64,000 nt of DNA, from positions 40,336 through 104,335 of the forward strand of contig URLM01000004.1 of the NCBI GenBank assembly GCA_900548775.1, read 5' to 3'. A model generated the notes under the pieces. It worked only from the letters and a program-made list of their open reading frames with translations, ran no database searches and was not told the origin of the DNA. Each line of letters starts with the position of its first letter. Within the stretch, counting starts at the first letter, position 1. Shown here piece after piece: positions 59,105 through 64,000 of this stretch. A program made the position numbers and the translations under genes. This DNA comes from an uncultured Olsenella sp. (GTDB lineage Bacteria > Actinomycetota > Coriobacteriia > Coriobacteriales > Atopobiaceae).

Positions 59105-59136
59105 CAAAAAGGCCAGATGGGAAAACCCATCTGGCC
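59105..59136 (-). terminator. Terminator after tRNA-Arg(ACG)
   Basis: Perfect 11-base stem GGCCAGATGGG/CCCATCTGGCC with a four-base loop, followed on the minus strand by TTTTTGC. Confidence 0.92.
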
Positions 59137-59146
59137 TGCGATTGCG

Positions 59147-59223
59147 TGGTGCGCCGTATAGGATTCGAACCTATGACGCCCTGATTCGTAGTCAGGTCCT
59201 CTATCCAGCTGAGGTAACGGCGC
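59147..59223 (-). tRNA. tRNA-Arg(ACG)
   Basis: On the minus strand GCGCCGT pairs with ACGGCGC; anticodon loop CTACGAA (anticodon ACG, read as ICG); T arm ATAGGTTCGAATCCTAT; CCA encoded. Confidence 0.95.
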
Positions 59224-59334
59224 GTGCGGTTAGATAATATGGCACGAGTGGCTGCCGCCGTCAAGAACTTTTTCTTGAACACATTCTCGTCGCATTCTGG
59301 ACGAGGGCTCGTCGGGGGTCGCGCGTCGAAAGAA

Positions 59335-59362
59335 GGGCCGGAGACATTACTGCCCCCGGCCC
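59335..59362 (-). terminator. Terminator after tRNA-Ser
   Basis: GGGCCGG/CCGGCCC stem; the minus-strand side is followed by TTCTTTC. Confidence 0.6.
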
Positions 59363-59422
59363 ACTATGACTACGCCGAAACTGTGAGCCCGAGCTATTGG
59401 GCAAGTTCGTACGTATGTGCTC

Positions 59423-59513
59423 TGGCGGAGAGCTGGGGATTCGAACCCCAGATTCCCTTGGAGGGAATACTCGCTTAGCAGGCGAGCACCTTCGGCCTCT
59501 CGGTCAGCTCTCC
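59423..59513 (-). tRNA. tRNA-Ser(GCT)
   Basis: GGAGAGC pairs with GCTCTCC; anticodon loop CTGCTAA (anticodon GCT); long variable arm with TTCCCT...AGGGAA; T arm CTGGGGTTCGAATCCCCAG; CCA encoded. Bases 59514-59646 show repeated AACCGTT-type words (59586-59627) but no gene. Confidence 0.95.
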
Positions 59514-59646
59514 GAACATCGTGTCCAAGCATGATACCCCACAAAGCCGGCTTGTCACAACCCAGTTTTACGAGATGGGGAGGTTTCTCAACCGTTCTTG
59601 ACCGTTGCTCAACAGTTCCAACCGTTCACCAAGTCCGCTATCCCAA

Positions 59647-60687
59647 CTAATGGGGAGGCATTTCTAGGGGAGTGAGCAATTCATGTTCCATCACAAGGTC
59701 TGCCCGGTGCATGCGAATGACATCCCACGAGAAGCGCGGCACGAGGTCATCCGCCGAGGCCTCCTCGCCCTTTTCGGCAAGGCCCACAAGAGAGGCGAGA
59801 AACCCAAGCACCCGGTTGGGGCCAAGTCCACTGTCACGGATGGCACCAAGGTCGAGGTCGCGATCGCGTTTGGAGAGGCGTCGCCCATCGGGGTCCACGA
59901 GGAGGGGGACGTGGGCATAGGACGGGGTAGGGTAACCGAGGAGCCGCTGGAGGTACACTTGGCGAGCGACCGACCCAAGGAGGTCGTGGCCGCGTACCAC
60001 CTGGGTTATCCCCATGAGAGCGTCATCCACCACCACAGCAAGTTGGTAGGCAACAACGCCGTCGCTTCTGCGAATGAGAAAGTCGCCGCATTCGCGTGCG
60101 AGCACCTCGGAGTGATGGCCATAGACCGCGTCGTCGAAGGAGATAACCCCCGTGGGATCATCGGCGTCGGGAACACGCAGCCTGGTTGCCGGAGGGCGCA
60201 AGGCAGACCTACGACGCACCTCATCTGCCGAAAGATTCCTGCAGGTACCTTGGTAGACATAGGTGCCATCGGAAGCGTGCGGAGCATTTGCCGCATGCAG
60301 CTCGGAGCGCGTGCAGAAGCACGGGTATGTGAGCCGCTGCTTCCGGAGGCGGTCGATGGCATCGGAGTAGATGCTCCCACGGTCGCTTTGGTAGAAGGGG
60401 CCCTCGTCCCAGTCGAGCCCAAGCCAAGCGAGGTCATCCATGAGGAGCTTCGCAACGCTGCGATCTTGCGCCCGCAGGTCGAGGTCTTCGATGCGCAGGA
60501 CCATCCTGCCCCCGGCGCTCCTTACGGAAAGCCAGGAAATGAGGGCGGAAAATACATTGCCCAAATGCATGCGCCCCGACGGGGTCGGTGCAAATCTGCC
60601 TACAACCCCTGGCGTTATTCCAGGGGTCTGAACGGACGAAGCGCCCCCGGAGGCGCGCTCAAGACTTTCGGGATTATCGGCATGCAT
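59647..60687 (-). CDS. gluQ: Glutamyl-Q tRNA(Asp) synthetase
   Basis: 346 residues, short GluRS-like catalytic core with no anticodon-binding domain. HIGH-type motif GRMHLGN, KMSKS-type RLSKRD, and a Cys cluster (CFCTRSEL, then YVYQGTC) that binds zinc. It attaches glutamate to queuosine in tRNA-Asp rather than to tRNA-Glu. Its start overlaps the GNAT gene end by 14 bases. It is somewhat longer than E. coli GluQRS (about 300). Confidence 0.9.
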   Translation of the reverse strand: MHADNPESLERASGGASSVQTPGITPGVVGRFAPTPSGRMHLGNVFSALISWLSVRSAGGRMVLRIEDLDLRAQDRSVAKLLMDDLAWLGLDWDEGPFYQSDRGSIYSDAIDRLRKQRLTYPCFCTRSELHAANAPHASDGTYVYQGTCRNLSADEVRRRSALRPPATRLRVPDADDPTGVISFDDAVYGHHSEVLARECGDFLIRRSDGVVAYQLAVVVDDALMGITQVVRGHDLLGSVARQVYLQRLLGYPTPSYAHVPLLVDPDGRRLSKRDRDLDLGAIRDSGLGPNRVLGFLASLVGLAEKGEEASADDLVPRFSWDVIRMHRADLVMEHELLTPLEMPPH

Positions 60688-61429
60688 CGCTTAGGTCTCC
60701 GAGTCGAGCGCCGTACAGATAGACATGAAAGTGCCGTTCGTCCTTTTGGAGCGCTGCGCCATTGGCAGGTGCAATCGCCCCGGTGCCGAGGCAGTCCGGT
60801 ACTTCTCGCTCGGCTATTCGAGTGAGGCCCAAGTGATCATAGAAGCCAAAGTCGCAACCGTCGTCGGTTGCCAGGAAGAACCCCGGCGCACCTTGCTCGC
60901 GCAGGTAGCTGAGTGCACTCGCGAACAGGGCCCGCCCGATGCCGTTCCCGTGGCATTTGGGCTCTACTGCCAGAAGGGTGAGTTCCCAGGCGGCTCGATC
61001 GTCATTGCTCTTGAGAAATTCCTGCGACAGCACCATTTCGGCGGTAACGGGCGCAAGGGCGGCGGCGATCGCTGCTTCGCACCTCGGCTCCGCGGATGGT
61101 GATGCGGTCCTGTGCGTGTGGTCCCTGAACCAAAGGGCGCTCACGCTTTCTGGGTTGTGGTGGCGGTAGGCGGAGGTGGGGGCGGCCGCAGCGATCCCTG
61201 CAAAGCCGTCGTCGAGCATGGCTACCCGCACGTACGTTGCATACTCAAGGTGGTGGGAAAGCTCGATTTCCCCACACACAGCTTGCACCGTCCTGGGCAT
61301 CCGCGAATACCAGGTTTGTTCTACCAGGTTCGCAGCGGATCCCAGCGCTTGCTTCGATGGCACCTCGATCGAGAGCCTCGCCTGCCCCTGGGTAGTTGCC
61401 CAACGCGTGCGCTCCTCGTGCCGCACCAT
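60674..61429 (-). CDS. GNAT-family acetyltransferase
   Basis: 251 residues from ATG 61429 (GAGGTG seven bases upstream); a start at 61483 is possible. The acetyl-CoA-binding segment VEPKCHGNGIGRALFASALS and the following FFLATDDGCDFGFYDHLGLT are typical of GNAT motif A/B. The N-terminal half is variable and may bind the substrate. It precedes gluQ in one transcript. Substrate unknown. Confidence 0.82.
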   Translation of the reverse strand: MVRHEERTRWATTQGQARLSIEVPSKQALGSAANLVEQTWYSRMPRTVQAVCGEIELSHHLEYATYVRVAMLDDGFAGIAAAAPTSAYRHHNPESVSALWFRDHTHRTASPSAEPRCEAAIAAALAPVTAEMVLSQEFLKSNDDRAAWELTLLAVEPKCHGNGIGRALFASALSYLREQGAPGFFLATDDGCDFGFYDHLGLTRIAEREVPDCLGTGAIAPANGAALQKDERHFHVYLYGARLGDLSDACR

Positions 61430-61625
61430 GAACCTGCACCTCACACATATCGATGTACTCATATTGTCCGCATATAAGGCCACATCTTCTCACAGTACAG
61501 CGATCAACGCATTGGGTACCATGCTCGGTACATGCACGGTAGGCACCTTGAGCGCGTGCGTCTGAGTTCAACTCATTCAACCGGTATCGACGCTGCCACT
61601 GGCAGATGTCGGGAGGGTGGTAACG

Positions 61626-62285
61626 ATGAACGACAAGGCTTCGGAGCAGTCATTTACCTTGGGACAGCCGGCTCTCGTGTGTCGGTGGCGCCTTGCGTCC
61701 GGTAAGCTGCCTATGGAGAATCGCCACCTCAGGGCGCTCTCCAGACGCACGATAAATGGGCAGCTCGTATCGACTCAACTTGTGGCGTGGGCAAAGCAGC
61801 ATATAGAGTGGACCCTCCAAGACGGTTCCGCGCTCAACCCCGATGGCGTCCTCATGATCGTTATCGATGACAGGGGCCAAGCCGCCATGACCGTTGGCCC
61901 TTATGAGCCGATAGACGCTCCAACTGCATCGACCCTGGCAAGTCGCGCGCTCGCCTCGGCGCGGGAGGCCGAGGAGACCGGGGTTGCCCCCGAGACGCTG
62001 TGGGTGGCGCGGGGCGACACGCTCATCTGCGGAATGGGAGAGTCCGAGGACGCTTCCGGTGCCGTGACGCTTGTCCGCGACCTTGCCGAGACGGTGGGGA
62101 TTACCGTTGCTCGCGAGGAGGGGGTCGCACAAGCCCTTCTCGCTGGAACGCTCGACTACGACGAGGTGTTTCTCGTCTCCGACGAGCACGGCATCGTGTG
62201 CGCAACCGATGCTGCGGGGCCTCGGGGGACAAGACTTGCCGAGGGGTACGCAAGGCTTCTCTCGGCGCAAAAGAAGAAACGATAG
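61626..62285 (+). CDS. Possible class IV aminotransferase-related protein
   Basis: 219 residues from ATG 61626 (GGGAGG nine bases upstream). The segment LDYDEVFLVSDEHGIVCATD, with the following GPRGTRLAEGYARLL, resembles the second half of class IV (branched-chain/ADC lyase type) aminotransferases, but the usual Lys-containing N-terminal core is hard to recognise. It may be a degenerate or non-catalytic relative. Alone in its transcript. Confidence 0.5.
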   Translation: MNDKASEQSFTLGQPALVCRWRLASGKLPMENRHLRALSRRTINGQLVSTQLVAWAKQHIEWTLQDGSALNPDGVLMIVIDDRGQAAMTVGPYEPIDAPTASTLASRALASAREAEETGVAPETLWVARGDTLICGMGESEDASGAVTLVRDLAETVGITVAREEGVAQALLAGTLDYDEVFLVSDEHGIVCATDAAGPRGTRLAEGYARLLSAQKKKR

Positions 62286-62566
62286 GCTGGCTTCACATTA
62301 CGGCAGGCGGTCGTTTTCTGACGGTAAACGGTGTCGAGATTGGGTCGATTGTTGATATCGGCGTGTGTGGCTCCGACAGACCGCGTGGCATGGCGACTGA
62401 CATCTCCCCAGTTCAAATAATCCCTAGCTAGATGGGGGTATTTTGAAGTCCGGTGACCAATGGCCTCCTAAGTCCACGGCGTTTTCGTTGTGGCATTGCG
62501 TCGATTGCGTTGCGGTATCATAAGTTCTGTCTGGACAACTGTTTTGGACAGTTTCGAGGCATAAGT

Positions 62567-62589
62567 CTCGGGGCCAGCCAGTCCCCGAG
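62567..62589 (+). promoter_or_regulatory. Hairpin in the leader of the pyruvate oxidoreductase gene
   Basis: CTCGGGG/CCCCGAG stem with a nine-base loop, 55 bases before the start, without a T-run. A TTGCGT...TCATAA pair lies further upstream (about 62494-62522), and CTGTC/GGACAG words at 62527-62551. Nothing else is seen in 62286-62643. Confidence 0.35.
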
Positions 62590-62643
62590 TCGCTAAGTTT
62601 GGCACTACCGTCACGGCGGCGGCATTGCTGAGAAGGAGAGGAT

Positions 62644-64000
62644 ATGGCGAGAAAATTCAAGTCGATGGACGGCAACGAGGCTGCGGCTTGGGTGTCGTAT
62701 GCCTACACGGAGGTGGCGGGCATCTACCCGATCACGCCGTCTAGCCCCATGGCCGACCACGTCGACCAGTGGGCAGCCAAGGGCCTGAAGAATGTCTTTG
62801 GCACTCCGGTCAAGGTCGTTGAGATGGAGTCCGAGGCAGGCGCTGCGGGCACCGTGCACGGCTCCCTTGGCGCTGGCGCCCTTACGAGCACCTACACCGC
62901 CTCTCAGGGCCTGCTCCTCATGATCCCCAACATGTACAAGATCGCTGCCGAGCAGCTTCCCACGGTCTTCCACGTGAGCGCCCGTACCGTTGCAACGCAG
63001 TCGCTGAACATCTTTGGTGATCACTCCGACGTCATGGCTTGCCGCCAGACCGGCTTCGCCATGCTGTGCGAGAGCAACGTCCAGCAGGTCATGGACCTTT
63101 CCCCTGTCGCGCACCTTGCTGCCGTCAAGGGCAAGACCCCGTTCCTCAACTTCTTCGACGGCTTCCGTACCTCCCACGAGATTCAGAAGGTCGCTACGTG
63201 GGACTTCGACGAGCTCGGCGAGATGCTCGACATGGGTGCCGTTCAGGCCTTCCGCGACCACGCGCTCAACCCGGAGCACCCGCATGCCCGTGGCTCCCAC
63301 GAGAACGGCGACACGTTCTTCCAGAACCGCGAGGCCTGCAACACCCTCTACGACGAGCTTCCTGACGTCGTCGAGGCGTACATGGACGAGATCAACAAGC
63401 GCATCGGCACGGACTACAAGCCGTTCAACTACTACGGCGCTCCCGACGCCGACCGCGTTGTGGTCTGCATGGGCTCCTTCTGCGACACGCTCAAGGAGGT
63501 CATCGACTACCTGGTTGCCAAGGGCGAGAAGGTCGGCCTGGTCGAGGTTCACCTCTATCGTCCGTTCTCCATCAAGCACCTCGTAGCGGTCCTGCCCGAG
63601 ACCACCAAGAAGATCGCCGTCCTCGACCGCACCAAGGAGCCCGGCTCCGTGGGCGAGCCCCTCTACGAGGACGTCGTCTCCGCTCTCTACGAGGCCGGCC
63701 TCTCCAACATCGCCGTCATCGGCGGCCGCTACGGCCTCGGCTCCAAGGACGAGCCTCCCGCGGCAGCCTTCGCCGTGTACGACGAGCTCAAGAAGGATGC
63801 TCCCAAGCAGGAGTTCACCATCGGCATCGTGGACGACGTCACCAACCTGTCGCTGCCCATGGATCCCGACGCCCCCAACACTGCTGCCCCTGGCACCATC
63901 GAGTGCAAGTTCTGGGGTCTCGGCGGCGACGGTACCGTTGGCGCCAACAAGAACTCCATCAAGATCATCGGCGACCACACCGACAAGTACGTCCAGGCCT
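62644..64000 (+). CDS. nifJ: Pyruvate:ferredoxin (flavodoxin) oxidoreductase, 5' part
   Basis: First 452 residues, cut by the window edge, starting at ATG 62644 (AAGGAGAGG upstream). Domain I has AWVSYAYTEVAGIYPITPSSPMADHVD-like signature (visible as GIYPITPSSPMADHVD) and MESEAGAAGTVHG; domain II contains VGLVEVHLYRPFS and LDRTKEPG; then the start of the gamma-type domain at CKFWGLGGDGTVGANKNSIK. The single-chain homodimer enzyme converts pyruvate and CoA to acetyl-CoA with ferredoxin reduction, typical of strict anaerobes. Confidence 0.96.
   Translation, partial: MARKFKSMDGNEAAAWVSYAYTEVAGIYPITPSSPMADHVDQWAAKGLKNVFGTPVKVVEMESEAGAAGTVHGSLGAGALTSTYTASQGLLLMIPNMYKIAAEQLPTVFHVSARTVATQSLNIFGDHSDVMACRQTGFAMLCESNVQQVMDLSPVAHLAAVKGKTPFLNFFDGFRTSHEIQKVATWDFDELGEMLDMGAVQAFRDHALNPEHPHARGSHENGDTFFQNREACNTLYDELPDVVEAYMDEINKRIGTDYKPFNYYGAPDADRVVVCMGSFCDTLKEVIDYLVAKGEKVGLVEVHLYRPFSIKHLVAVLPETTKKIAVLDRTKEPGSVGEPLYEDVVSALYEAGLSNIAVIGGRYGLGSKDEPPAAAFAVYDELKKDAPKQEFTIGIVDDVTNLSLPMDPDAPNTAAPGTIECKFWGLGGDGTVGANKNSIKIIGDHTDKYVQA

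Noticed and set aside
62611..63978. Long minus-strand frame
   Set aside because: Antisense to the pyruvate oxidoreductase gene, with the Leu/Val/Asp/Gly-rich composition of a GC-rich shadow frame.

Overview
The window is GC-rich actinobacterial DNA that reads as a gut or oral member of the Coriobacteriia, most like the Olsenella/Atopobiaceae group. The evidence is a wall-growth cluster of kinase, FHA and PP2C genes with a fused SEDS-PBP, PASTA-domain PknB, argGH and purB/purC, anaerobic pyruvate:ferredoxin oxidoreductase, and a family of short palindromic repeats next to tRNA genes. The genus is an inference; no rRNA is present.

Bases 1-20789 are the right part of an integrated phage-type element. 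Its integrase sits beside a 3' fragment of tRNA-Gly(CCC), the right attachment site; the intact tRNA should lie left of base 1. Reading leftward: small XRE regulator, HTH protein, a 54-codon gene, PriCT/RecA-like replication protein, a long inverted repeat, small and large terminase, portal, scaffold, major capsid and head-tail connectors. Two things are odd. An ~8 kb block sits between portal and scaffold: a Schlafen-AlbA_2 protein with an AACTAAT repeat array, then an operon of RHH-like regulator, nuclease-methylase fusion, HsdS and a GmrSD-like DUF262 protein. Also, no tail or lysis gene is visible, so an ordinary prophage cut by the window edge and a capsid-forming phage satellite are both possible.

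Bases 20790-22730 are host sequence: an M29 aminopeptidase and an unexplained set of four 24-bp sites in mirror-image pairs. A second, compact element (22761-29531) is inserted in tRNA-Lys(TTT), bounded by a 47-bp direct repeat. It encodes integrase, a small coupled protein, an XRE regulator, an excisionase-like HTH, a primase/SF3 helicase and one small orphan, and has a symmetric origin-like region (five GTAAC(C/T)G iterons on each side of an AT-rich core). It has no capsid genes and looks like a PICI-type phage satellite. Its primase region closely resembles that of the larger element, but the helicase type differs.

Bases 29532-64000 are chromosomal: argG (with a candidate Arg-rich leader peptide) and argH; an SOS-box membrane protein; purB; a TSCPD protein; a Tat lipoprotein; an OmpR-type two-component system; purC; tRNA-Arg(CCT); a second AlbA_2 protein; the leftward operon kinase, fhaA, fhaB, PP2C, SEDS-PBP fusion, pknB; tRNA-Leu(CAG); serS; two identical IS200/IS605 copies, one splitting a patatin gene; a second SOS-box gene; tRNA-Arg(ACG) and tRNA-Ser(GCT); a GNAT gene with gluQRS; and the start of the pyruvate:ferredoxin oxidoreductase gene running off the end.
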